Below, piece by piece: positions 25,784 to 32,649 of a stretch of 32,649 nucleotides of DNA. Location of the stretch: the NCBI GenBank assembly GCA_902783785.1, contig CACZSH010000036.1, positions 1-32,649 of the forward strand, given 5' to 3'. The notes under the pieces were generated by a model. The model did no database searches and had not been told where the DNA came from. It saw only the letters and a program-made list of their open reading frames with translations. Each line of letters starts with the position of its first letter. Positions within the stretch are counted from its first letter, which is position 1. The stretch is from an uncultured bacterium. Lineage in GTDB: Bacteria; Cyanobacteriota; Vampirovibrionia; Gastranaerophilales; Gastranaerophilaceae. Position numbers and translations under genes: made by a program.

Positions 25784-25801
25784 ATAACACAAAAATGTTA
25801 T
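25784..25801. promoter_or_regulatory. Inverted repeat upstream of the adhE promoter, candidate operator
   Basis: ATAACA-CAAAAA-TGTTAT is an 18-bp repeat with 6-bp arms and a 6-bp spacer, 15 bp before the -35 box. The rex gene follows adhE, so this is a candidate regulator site. The arms point the opposite way to the usual Rex consensus (TTGTTAAN4TTAACAA). Confidence 0.35.
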
Positions 25802-25816
25802 AGTTATTTTTTATTG

Positions 25817-25845
25817 TTGACAAAACACTTAATCTGCTCTATATT
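25817..25845 (+). promoter_or_regulatory. Strong promoter of adhE
   Basis: A consensus TTGACA (25817-25822), 17 bp, then TATATT (25840-25845). The leader is about 40 nt with a rich Shine-Dalgarno (AGGGGGTAGGA). It is the best -35 box in the window. Confidence 0.8.
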
Positions 25846-25891
25846 GTAAATAAGGAAATAAATCACGATTAAAAAAAAGGGGGTAGGATTT

Positions 25892-28546
25892 ATGCCACGA
25901 ACTAAAACTAAAAAAGATACTACTGTTGAAAAATTAGAAAAAGCTTATCGTTCAACTAATTTGGTAGATAGCGTAGAATCATTGGATTTATTAATAAAAA
26001 GAGTTAAGAAAGCCCAAGAAGTTTATTCAACTTACACACAAGAACAAGTTGACGCAATATTTAAAGCAGCGGCAACAGCAGCAGACAAAGCGAGAATTCC
26101 TCTTGCAAAGATGGCTGTAGAAGATACAGGAATGGGTATTGTTGAAGATAAAATTATCAAAAACCACTTTGCGGCAGAATATATTTTTAACAAACACAAA
26201 AATGCAAAAACTTGCGGAATAATTAAAGAAGACAAAAATAACGGAATTAAAATTGTAGCTGAACCTTTAGGTGTTATTGCAGGAATTATTCCTACAACAA
26301 ATCCGACCTCCACTGCTATATTTAAGGCTTTAATATGTTTAAAAACAAGAAATGCAATAGTATTTTCACCTCACCCAAGAGCTAAAAAATCAACTATTGA
26401 GGCTGCAAAATTAGTACTTGAAGCAGCTGTTAAAGCAGGTGCGCCAAAAGATATTATCGGATGGATAGATACTCCGTCAATGGAATTGTCAAACGCATTA
26501 TTACATCATCCGGATATAGCTTGTATCTTAGCAACAGGCGGGCCTGGTATGGTTAAAGATGCTTATTCATCTGGTAAACCTGCTCTTGGTGTAGGCCCAG
26601 GAAATGTTCCTGCAATTATTGATGAAACTGCTGATATAAAATTAGCGGTATCTTCAATTTTAATGTCAAAAACATTTGATAACGGTATGATTTGTGCTTC
26701 AGAACAATCTGTTACCATTGTTAAAGAGGTTTATGATGAAGTAAAAAAAGAATTTGAATATAGAGGAGCATACATTTTATCAGAAAAAGAATCTGAAAAA
26801 TTAGCAAAAATCATCTTAACTGAAAACGGAACAGTAAATCCTGCAATAGTCGGTCAACCTGCCTATGAAATAGCTAAACTTGCAGGATTAAAAGTTCCTG
26901 AAACAGCTAAAGTTCTTATTTCTGAAAGAAAAAAAGTTGAAACAGAAGATGCCTATGCGCATGAAAAGTTATCACCAATTTTAGCTATGTACAAAGCAAA
27001 AGATTATTCTCAAGCCGTAGATATGGCTCATGATTTAGTTCTTTTAGGCGGAGCTGGTCATACAGCTGCTTTGTATACTGATTCAAGAACTCAAGAAAGA
27101 ATAGATTACTTTGCAAAGAAAATACCTACTTGCAGATTGTTAATCAATTCACCTTCATCACAAGGCGGTATCGGAGATTTATATAACTTTAAATTAGAAC
27201 CGTCATTAACCCTTGGCTGCGGTTCATGGGGCGGCAACTCTGTCAGCGGTAACGTTGGCGTTGAACATTTATTAAATTGTAAGACAGTTGCTGAAAGGAG
27301 AGAAAATATGCTTTGGTTTAAAGTTCCACCAAAAGTTTACTTTAAAAGAGGTGCTACAGATTTAGCTTTAAGAGTTTTAAAAGATAAAAAACGTGCATTT
27401 ATAGTTACTGACAGATTTTTATTCAATTCAGGAGCTATATACAACATAACAAATGTTTTAGATGAACTAAACATAGATTATCAAATATTCTTTGATGTAA
27501 AACCTGATCCTACATTATCTACAATTAATGAAGCATTATCAATATTAAGACCTTACGAGCCTGATTTAATTATCGCATTAGGCGGAGGTTCACCTATGGA
27601 TGCCGCTAAAATTATGTGGTTAATGTATGAACAACCTGAAACCGTATTTGAAGATATTTCAATGAGATTTATGGATATAAGAAAAAGAATTTGCCAAATA
27701 CCTGATTTAGGTAAAAAAGCGACAATGGTTTGTATCCCTACAACATCAGGTACAGGTTCGGAAGTAACACCATTTGCAATTATTACTGATGATGCAACTC
27801 ACGTAAAATACGCTATTGCGGATTACGCTTTAACACCAAATATGGCGATTATTGACCCTAATTTTGTAGATCATATGCCAAAAGGTTTAACAGCGGCATC
27901 AGGTATTGACGCTCTTGTACACGCTATCGAAGCTTACGTATCTTGTATGGCGACAAACTTTACAAATGCACACGCATTAGAAGCAACAAAACAAGTATTC
28001 AGATACCTTGAACGTTCATATAAAGAAGGAGCTAATGACCCTATCGCCAGAGAAAAAATGCACTATGCAGCAACAATAGCAGGTATGGCTTTTGCTAACT
28101 CATTCTTAGGATTATGCCACTCTATGGCTCATAAACTTGGAGCTATGTTTAACATTCCTCACGGCGTAGCAAATGCATTATTAATTCGTCAAGTTATCAA
28201 ATACAATTCAACAGATTGTCCTAAAAAACAAGCTACATTCCCTCAATACAAGTATCCTTGCGCAAAAGCAAAATACGGACAAATAGCAGATGAATTAGGC
28301 TTAGGCGGAAAAAATGATGACGAAAAAGTTGAATTGTTAATAAACGAAGTTGATAAATTAATGAAAGCAATTGACTTACCAAATTCTATAAAAGATTTTG
28401 GAGTTTCTAAAAAAGACTTTGATGCAAAACTTGATGAAATGGTAGAACTTGCTTTTGATGATCAATGTACAGGTGCAAACCCTGTATATCCGTTAATGGC
28501 TGATATTAAAAAACTTTATATTGACGCATATAACGGTATTGTTTAA
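25892..28546 (+). CDS. adhE: Bifunctional acetaldehyde-CoA / alcohol dehydrogenase
   Basis: 884 residues. It reduces acetyl-CoA to acetaldehyde and then ethanol, regenerating two NAD. The N-terminal aldehyde dehydrogenase half (about 25-450) has the catalytic Cys C268 in DNGMICASEQS and the GPGNVPA turn. The C-terminal iron-dependent alcohol dehydrogenase half (about 470-870) has the NAD turn GGGSPMDAAK, TSGTGSEVTPFA, and the iron ligands in GIDALVHAIEAYVS, CHSMAHKLGAMF and IPHGVANAL. Full family length, with no lesion. The Shine-Dalgarno AGGGGGTAGGA precedes the ATG. It is followed by a strong hairpin and then rex. It indicates a fermentative or anaerobic lifestyle. Confidence 0.97.
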   Translation: MPRTKTKKDTTVEKLEKAYRSTNLVDSVESLDLLIKRVKKAQEVYSTYTQEQVDAIFKAAATAADKARIPLAKMAVEDTGMGIVEDKIIKNHFAAEYIFNKHKNAKTCGIIKEDKNNGIKIVAEPLGVIAGIIPTTNPTSTAIFKALICLKTRNAIVFSPHPRAKKSTIEAAKLVLEAAVKAGAPKDIIGWIDTPSMELSNALLHHPDIACILATGGPGMVKDAYSSGKPALGVGPGNVPAIIDETADIKLAVSSILMSKTFDNGMICASEQSVTIVKEVYDEVKKEFEYRGAYILSEKESEKLAKIILTENGTVNPAIVGQPAYEIAKLAGLKVPETAKVLISERKKVETEDAYAHEKLSPILAMYKAKDYSQAVDMAHDLVLLGGAGHTAALYTDSRTQERIDYFAKKIPTCRLLINSPSSQGGIGDLYNFKLEPSLTLGCGSWGGNSVSGNVGVEHLLNCKTVAERRENMLWFKVPPKVYFKRGATDLALRVLKDKKRAFIVTDRFLFNSGAIYNITNVLDELNIDYQIFFDVKPDPTLSTINEALSILRPYEPDLIIALGGGSPMDAAKIMWLMYEQPETVFEDISMRFMDIRKRICQIPDLGKKATMVCIPTTSGTGSEVTPFAIITDDATHVKYAIADYALTPNMAIIDPNFVDHMPKGLTAASGIDALVHAIEAYVSCMATNFTNAHALEATKQVFRYLERSYKEGANDPIAREKMHYAATIAGMAFANSFLGLCHSMAHKLGAMFNIPHGVANALLIRQVIKYNSTDCPKKQATFPQYKYPCAKAKYGQIADELGLGGKNDDEKVELLINEVDKLMKAIDLPNSIKDFGVSKKDFDAKLDEMVELAFDDQCTGANPVYPLMADIKKLYIDAYNGIV

Positions 28547-28568
28547 ATAAAAGACACATTTTATATTT

Positions 28569-28597
28569 TGCGCAGAAAGTTAAAAACTTTCTGCGCA
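28569..28597 (+). other. Perfect 13-bp hairpin between adhE and rex, without a T tract
   Basis: TGCGCAGAAAGTT-AAA-AACTTTCTGCGCA. No T run follows on either strand, so it is not a standard intrinsic terminator. It could protect the adhE mRNA 3' end, attenuate read-through into rex, or bind a protein. Confidence 0.6.
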
Positions 28598-28628
28598 GGT
28601 ATATCAATGCTTATAAAAAGAGGTTTCA

Positions 28629-29237
28629 ATGAATATTCCCGATAAAGTAATTAACAGATTAACCCTATATCATTATATTCTGGAAGATTATAACGAAAAC
28701 GAGAATATATCCAGTACAAAAATTGCAGAATTATTGGATATTGATAATTCTCAAGTCAGAAAAGACATCAAATATTTAAACAATACAGGCAAATGTCGTG
28801 TGGGATATAATGTTCAAAAATTAAAAACTGCAATAGAAAATGAACTTGGTTTCAAAAAACAAAGAGATGCATTTATTATAGGCGCAGGGAATTTAGGTTC
28901 AGCTCTTGTAAAATATGACAGCTTTAAAAATTACGGACTGCAAATACAAGCAATGTTTGATAACGACACAAAAAAAATCGGAACAGAAATAAATAATAAA
29001 AAAGTCTTCAACATTTCAGAACTGCCTGAATTATCTAAAAACCTCAAAGTAAACATAGCAATATTGACAGTTCCTAGAGAATACGCAAAAGAAACAGCAA
29101 AATTTTTAGTAAATTCAGGAATAAAATATATTTGGAATTTTACGCCATGCATACTTGACGTTCCTAAAAACGTCAAGGTATGGAACGAAAACTTAATCGG
29201 AAGCTTCCTTCAGTTTATCAATAAGGATGAGATGTAA
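28629..29237 (+). CDS. rex: Redox-sensing transcriptional repressor Rex
   Basis: 202 residues. Rex senses the NADH/NAD ratio and represses fermentation genes when NADH is low. The N-terminal winged helix (about 1-80) has RLTLYHYILEDY and SSTKIAELLDIDNSQVRKDIKYL. The C-terminal Rossmann domain begins with the NAD turn IIGAGNLGSALVKY (about 85-98) and ends with the domain-swapped helix. The neighbouring adhE is the classical Rex target, and co-location argues for local control. AAGAGG precedes the ATG. The coding region contains a 9-bp inverted repeat, CTTGACGTT/AACGTCAAG (29154-29177). The gene converges on the 29259-30446 gene with 21 bp between the stops and no clear terminator. Confidence 0.92.
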   Translation: MNIPDKVINRLTLYHYILEDYNENENISSTKIAELLDIDNSQVRKDIKYLNNTGKCRVGYNVQKLKTAIENELGFKKQRDAFIIGAGNLGSALVKYDSFKNYGLQIQAMFDNDTKKIGTEINNKKVFNISELPELSKNLKVNIAILTVPREYAKETAKFLVNSGIKYIWNFTPCILDVPKNVKVWNENLIGSFLQFINKDEM

Positions 29238-29258
29238 TTAACAATACAAAATGTATTT

Positions 29259-30446
29259 CTATGCAGATGGTTTATAATTAGGATCATTCATCCTATTTAT
29301 TTCTTCAAGAGCTTTATTAAGTTTTTTAGTTTCATAATCATCAGGAGCAGGCAAAGCTACATCACCCAATCCAGGGGCACCATTTGAATTTGGGATAAAG
29401 AAAGATAAGACATTTAGAGCCACTCTACCTGCGACTCTCCATCCTGACTCATTGTGTATTTCAGCTTCTGCATCAGCTCTTTCTCTCTCTTCGCGAATAG
29501 CTCTACCTCTTTCAACCTGTTCTTGGTTACGAACTTGATTTGTAAGATTATTATTTAAGTTCATAGAGAAATTTCTTGCTTCTTCGAGTCTTCTATTTTC
29601 TTCTGCTTCCGCAGCTTCTCTTGCAAGTTTTGCTTGACCTTGATTATATTTTACAAAAGCCTGATCTGTTGTTTGTAAACCTGACGTATCGATTTCGCCA
29701 TTTAAGGTAACATATTTAGGATCTTTTATTGAGCCTACTTTCAATTGACCATCTGAACCAACATTTCCGTTTTCAATATTTCGCTGTTTTATTTCATCTG
29801 CTTTTGCACTTAATTCAGAGGCTGACGGTTTATAATTCGGATCATTACCATGTTCTGCTTTTAACTCCATCTCTGCATAATGCTGCCAGCCTTTATTATT
29901 TTGAACAGGAACATCAGTTTGAATTTCTGCTTCAGCCTTTTTTTCTTCTTCTGCAGCTTTTGCTTCCTCAGATGCTTTTGCTGCTTCTGCTTCTGCAACA
30001 GCTATATCACTTTTTATGGTTTTATTATCTGCTTGCAATTCTTTACCATCAGCATCTAATTTTACGCCATCACTTTTTAAAGCTTCACCTGTTTTTACTA
30101 AATCTGTTTTTTGATTATTAAAATCTGATATTTGAGAATCATAATTAGCCATTTCGGCTTCTAAATCACTTATATCTCCTTCAATAGCAACTCTTTCAGT
30201 ATCATCTTCACAAGAATTTAAACTAGCTTGCAATGAATTTAACTGACCTTGAACACCTGTACGCAAATTTTGAGCATCAGCTATTTGTCCGTCAACTGCT
30301 TTTACTTCTCCGTCATTTGCGGAAACATCATGTGTATTTTTATCTATATCGGTTGTATTCTTTTTAATATCACCTTCATTTCCAGATAATCTAACTTGTA
30401 AAAACGATAATTTTTGCGCCGGATCAATACCCATAACATACCCCAT
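29259..30446 (-). CDS. Coiled-coil protein of unknown function with a repeated C-terminal nonapeptide
   Basis: 395 residues. Residues 10-175 are one long heptad-type helical region of Asp/Lys/Ala/Gln with repeating spacing (DIKKNTTDIDKNT, ADGKELQADNKTIKSDI), followed by an Ala/Glu-rich helix (145-175). A linker follows, then a second charged helical region (260-330), a short hydrophobic helix (GRVALNVLSFFIP, about 342-354) and a Pro-rich end. The nonapeptide NDPNYKPSA occurs at 201-209 and again as the last nine residues. The start may be the ATG at 30434 (MGIDPAQ...), which has GGGG 6 nt upstream, rather than the ATG at 30446. There is no signal peptide. Function unknown. Confidence 0.65.
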   Translation of the reverse strand: MGYVMGIDPAQKLSFLQVRLSGNEGDIKKNTTDIDKNTHDVSANDGEVKAVDGQIADAQNLRTGVQGQLNSLQASLNSCEDDTERVAIEGDISDLEAEMANYDSQISDFNNQKTDLVKTGEALKSDGVKLDADGKELQADNKTIKSDIAVAEAEAAKASEEAKAAEEEKKAEAEIQTDVPVQNNKGWQHYAEMELKAEHGNDPNYKPSASELSAKADEIKQRNIENGNVGSDGQLKVGSIKDPKYVTLNGEIDTSGLQTTDQAFVKYNQGQAKLAREAAEAEENRRLEEARNFSMNLNNNLTNQVRNQEQVERGRAIREERERADAEAEIHNESGWRVAGRVALNVLSFFIPNSNGAPGLGDVALPAPDDYETKKLNKALEEINRMNDPNYKPSA

Positions 30447-30596
30447 ATTTTACTTACTCTACTAATATCGGCAATATATACATGAAACTTTAAATCCATT
30501 TCATATATATATAAGCTATATTAGTTGATAAAGCAAGGCTTTAGTCATTTTAAAGCAAATTTACAAAACTTAACCATTTTAAAACAAACAATAAAA
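30447..30596. other. AT-rich gap between two minus-strand genes
   Basis: About 150 bp. It contains an imperfect direct repeat (CATTTTAAAGCAAA at 30547-30560 and CATTTTAAAACAAA at 30576-30589) and no clear hairpin terminator for the glycosyltransferase gene. The leader of the coiled-coil gene begins near 30450-30480. Confidence 0.4.
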
Positions 30597-32078
30597 TTAA
30601 TCCATTGGAGGAACTATAAAATAATAAATCGTATATTCTCTAGGCATTCCAAATGCATTCTTAACAGAGAATTTATACTCTGTTGGTTCTATTACAAAAT
30701 TATCAGACAAATACGGGCAAGATAATCTTGTATATCCAATTGTAGAATCATAAGTTCTATCAACAATCATTGCACCCGATTTCTTTAAATCTTCCGCATC
30801 CAGCCAAGGATCTTTGTATCCATGAGTATCAAGAATTGTTTTTGGATGTATATCACCATAAATGGTCAAAGGCAATGTCCATTCCAAATACCCGCCTACA
30901 TATTTTATTGGAGTATCATATTTTTGAGCCCAGGCTGATTTTAAATCACCAAAAACTTCTGCAACAGGATATCTGCTTCTATAATTTTGTTCAACAGAAA
31001 GCAAACCGCCTAAAGCTAGAAATATTATAAACATTACAACATATGCAGATTTAAGAGTAAACACAAATTCTTTTTTTGTAATATTTATAGGGAAAAAGTA
31101 AAATAACATTATTCCTAATAAAAACCAAAATTCAAAACCCCATCTTGGGCGCATTGTTCCGCCATCAGCTAAACCCATTAATAAATGTAGTATTATCGGA
31201 ACAAATCCTAACAACAATAAAAACCAAACATCTTTTTTATCATAATTTTCAATTAATTTAAACGGAGACTTAAATTTCTTTTTTAGCAAAGCAAAAATAA
31301 TCAAACATCCTAAAATAAGTGCTATTTGCATAATAAAAAACAATAACGGAGCTGTTAAATGGTTAATCCAACTGTTTGAAGTTAACTCTCCTTCAAAATA
31401 CAAAAATGGGAAGAAATCATATTTAAACAGCCATAAAATATGCGGTAAAAATATTAATAAAGCTAAAATAACAGAAAAATAAAAAAATCTGTTTTTAAAA
31501 ACATCTCTCTTAAAACAACATGCCCATATAAACATAGGCAAAATTAAAAATGCAGTCTGATATTTATTTAAAAACGCTATTCCAACAATTAACCCTAATT
31601 TAAACCAATCCTCAGCTTTATTTTCAGCCATACAATTGTAAAAATAAAAAGCAATTGCAGGCAATATAAATAATAGGATAACATCAGGATTAAAACCGTA
31701 ATAACCTGTTATATAACTATATACCCAGCAACCTTCAAGAATAACAACGGATAACATGGCACAATTTTCGTCAAGAAAATACTTTGCTAGTCTGTATATA
31801 TAAACAAACCCTGCAAGAATAAAAGTTTGACTCATAAAATAAACACAAAAATCAGACTTAAAAGGCATGTAAGCCAAATAAGTAAGCCAACCCGCAAGAG
31901 GAGGATGTTTCGGAGTTCCAAAATCATGTAAAGACCCCCAATAAATACCTTCCAAAGCATCAGTCGGCATTATTGTTCTAATCAAACCAACACCCGTCCA
32001 AACAAGCAAGTGTACTAATAAAAATATGTAAAATAATCTTTTTTCAGATTCCAAATTTTTCCAAAAATTAATATTCAT
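30597..32078 (-). CDS. GT39 (ArnT/PMT-like) integral membrane glycosyltransferase
   Basis: 493 residues with about 11-12 hydrophobic segments, a GT-C fold enzyme that transfers a sugar from a polyprenyl-phosphate donor to an envelope acceptor. The N-terminal periplasmic loop carries the acidic pair of the family in TDALEGIYWGSLHDFGTPKHPPLAGWL (about residues 39-65); D40 and E43 are candidate catalytic residues, followed by the conserved HPP. The C-terminal 110 residues form a soluble periplasmic domain. Acceptor and sugar cannot be read from sequence; lipid A, glycolipid or protein are options. It starts with the Shine-Dalgarno AGAGAG before the ATG; a TATACT -10 candidate lies upstream (32110-32105). 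Monocistronic. Confidence 0.82.
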   Translation of the reverse strand: MNINFWKNLESEKRLFYIFLLVHLLVWTGVGLIRTIMPTDALEGIYWGSLHDFGTPKHPPLAGWLTYLAYMPFKSDFCVYFMSQTFILAGFVYIYRLAKYFLDENCAMLSVVILEGCWVYSYITGYYGFNPDVILLFILPAIAFYFYNCMAENKAEDWFKLGLIVGIAFLNKYQTAFLILPMFIWACCFKRDVFKNRFFYFSVILALLIFLPHILWLFKYDFFPFLYFEGELTSNSWINHLTAPLLFFIMQIALILGCLIIFALLKKKFKSPFKLIENYDKKDVWFLLLLGFVPIILHLLMGLADGGTMRPRWGFEFWFLLGIMLFYFFPINITKKEFVFTLKSAYVVMFIIFLALGGLLSVEQNYRSRYPVAEVFGDLKSAWAQKYDTPIKYVGGYLEWTLPLTIYGDIHPKTILDTHGYKDPWLDAEDLKKSGAMIVDRTYDSTIGYTRLSCPYLSDNFVIEPTEYKFSVKNAFGMPREYTIYYFIVPPMD

Positions 32079-32225
32079 AAATAATCTCTCTTTCTGACTT
32101 TAAAAGTATACATCAAAAATTAATTATTTACTTTTTTGTTAAATTAATAGATTTTGTAATTTTTATTATTTTTAGAATAAAGTATTATCTTCTTTGTTTT
32201 AATCTACTTTTTAAATAAAATTTTA

Positions 32226-32246
32226 GAGGTCTGAAACTCAGACCTC
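32226..32246 (-). terminator. Hairpin at the outer end of the structured element
   Basis: GAGGTCTGA-AAC-TCAGACCTC is a perfect 9-bp stem. On the minus strand it is followed by TAAAATTTTATTT, a loose T tract, so it would stop any transcript that reads through the tRNA terminator and the element. Confidence 0.6.
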
Positions 32247-32261
32247 CATTTTCGTTAATGG

Positions 32262-32421
32262 TGGGCAGGGGTGGATTGTCTTGAGTAGCTCGCATTAAAC
32301 GTGTCTACGAATTTTCTTTTCCGAAACTTCGTTTCTTCCAAAGAAAAGTCCTCCGCACTCTGCTCGCTCCTCGCTCGAACCAGACAAAGCTCCGCCTTGT
32401 TGTGGTTCTCATCCACTCTTA
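32262..32421 (-). mobile_element. Candidate tRNA-associated repeat element, about 210 bp measured to the tRNA end
   Basis: On the minus strand this segment follows the tRNA genes and ends with an exact 16-nt copy of the tRNA-Tyr 3' end (32277-32262), reaching precisely to the discriminator base. It is clearly GC-richer than its surroundings. It contains a hairpin TTTTCTTT/AAAGAAAA enclosing GAAAC-TTC-GTTTC (32312-32347), a GAGCGAG direct repeat near 32361-32377, and a hairpin AACCA..ACAAAGC/GCCTTGT..TGGTT (32378-32407). It has no integrase, so it would be non-autonomous. It could also be an old tRNA remnant or a dispersed intergenic repeat. Confidence 0.45.
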
Positions 32422-32429
32422 CACACAAC

Positions 32430-32466
32430 AAAAAAGAGGTTAGGAGCTAAACTCCAACCTCTTTTT
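32430..32466. terminator. Bidirectional terminator downstream of tRNA-Tyr
   Basis: AAAAAGAGGTT-a-GGAG (32431-32446) pairs with CTCC-AACCTCTTTTT (32452-32466) around a 5-nt loop, with one bulged base. Both strands end in a T run. It lies 6 nt beyond the tRNA-Tyr 3' end on the minus strand. Confidence 0.88.
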
Positions 32467-32471
32467 AAATT

Positions 32472-32554
32472 TGGGCAGGGGTGGATTCGAACCACCGTAG
32501 ACTCGCGTCGGCAGATTTACAGTCTGCTCCCTTTAGCCTCTCGGGCACCTACCC
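32472..32554 (-). tRNA. tRNA-Tyr (anticodon GTA)
   Basis: An 83-nt tRNA with the long class II variable arm expected for tRNA-Tyr. The anticodon arm is CAGACTGTAAATCTG with GTA in the loop, the T arm is GGTGGTTCGAATCCACC, and the acceptor GGGTAGG pairs with CCTGCCC with one G-T wobble. The discriminator is A. The CCA end is not encoded. It lies 9 nt after tRNA-Thr in the same direction, so the two are co-transcribed. Confidence 0.97.
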
Positions 32555-32563
32555 ATATTTAAT

Positions 32564-32635
32564 TGCCTTTGACGAGATTTGAACTCGTGGCCTCTCCCTT
32601 ACCAAGGGAGTGCGCTACCCCTGCGCCACAAAGGC
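32564..32635 (-). tRNA. tRNA-Thr (anticodon GGT)
   Basis: A 72-nt tRNA. The acceptor GCCTTTG pairs with CAAAGGC with discriminator A. The anticodon stem CTCCC/GGGAG holds TTGGTAA with anticodon GGT, and the T arm is CACGAGTTCAAATCTCGTG. CCA is not encoded. More genes of this tRNA unit may lie beyond the right edge of the window. Confidence 0.97.
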
Positions 32636-32649
32636 GTTATATTCTTGAT

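Larger units (their letters stand above)
32079..32471. other. Intergenic region with two hairpins and a GC-richer structured element
   Basis: About 390 bp with no supported protein gene. Bases 32079-32220 are AT-rich leader and promoter sequence of the glycosyltransferase. From about 32226 come a 9-bp hairpin, a copy of the tRNA-Tyr 3' end (32262-32277), a GC-richer segment with two further hairpins (32312-32347 and 32378-32407), and the terminator of the tRNA genes (32431-32466). Confidence 0.7.

Noticed and set aside
29729-30121. 130-codon Leu-rich plus-strand frame opposite the coiled-coil gene
   Set aside because: The Leu run is the complement of the Lys/Glu/Ala-rich helix codons, a composition shadow.
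30525-30725. 66-codon plus-strand frame over the 3' end of the GT39 gene
   Set aside because: Overlaps a well-supported membrane protein gene and has no start signals.

Overview
This is an AT-rich bacterial chromosome window with dense, mostly intact genes and no phage or transposase genes. The mix suggests a non-photosynthetic cyanobacterial relative of the Gastranaerophilales (Vampirovibrionia/Melainabacteria) type. The reasons are a fermentative adhE-rex pair, glutamate dehydrogenase, a short MetH, and many lineage-style proteins of unknown function with helical or coiled-coil bodies and no classical signal peptide. The taxonomic call is inference from style, not from a database match.

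Layout. Bases 1-1830 (minus) hold a three-gene operon of unknown proteins: a zinc-knuckle/coiled-coil protein followed by two paralogous helical proteins, the last cut by the window edge. A PlsC-like acyltransferase (2132-2941, plus) faces a PilZ-TPR operon (5257-2960, minus). prfB (5315-6383, plus) carries the classical programmed +1 frameshift. The 6384-6794 gap contains a well-delimited candidate small RNA on the minus strand, with its own promoter and terminator. Then come metH (minus), a small unknown gene (plus), the rnhA-LOG operon (minus), ribF plus a formyltransferase (plus), the stringent-response gene rel (minus), a DUF167 gene and a tandem pair of RWYD-repeat proteins (plus), and glyA followed by a TagO/WecA-type transferase (minus) that appears to start at AUU. 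gdhA (plus) is followed by two unknown minus-strand genes, one with HNH-like residues. Next on the plus strand are an EF-hand protein, MscL with a zinc ribbon, a lytic transglycosylase without a signal peptide, adhE and rex. The window ends with a coiled-coil protein and a GT39 membrane glycosyltransferase (both minus), a GC-richer structured element, and tRNA-Tyr and tRNA-Thr genes (minus).

How the genes fit together. Housekeeping functions are translation (prfB, the formyltransferase, tRNAs), one-carbon and amino-acid metabolism (glyA, metH, gdhA), cofactor synthesis (ribF), stringent control (rel) and envelope synthesis (tagO, GT39, acyltransferase). adhE with rex indicates NADH-linked ethanol fermentation under redox control. 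PilZ suggests cyclic-di-GMP signalling.

The most interesting signals are non-coding or at start sites. These are the candidate sRNA, which has a perfect 15-nt antisense match to the ribosome-binding site of the LOG gene; a 16-bp copy of the tRNA-Tyr 3' end bounding a 210-bp structured element; the AUU start; and several start codons with no Shine-Dalgarno sequence that sit 6-9 nt after a -10 box, suggesting leaderless mRNAs.
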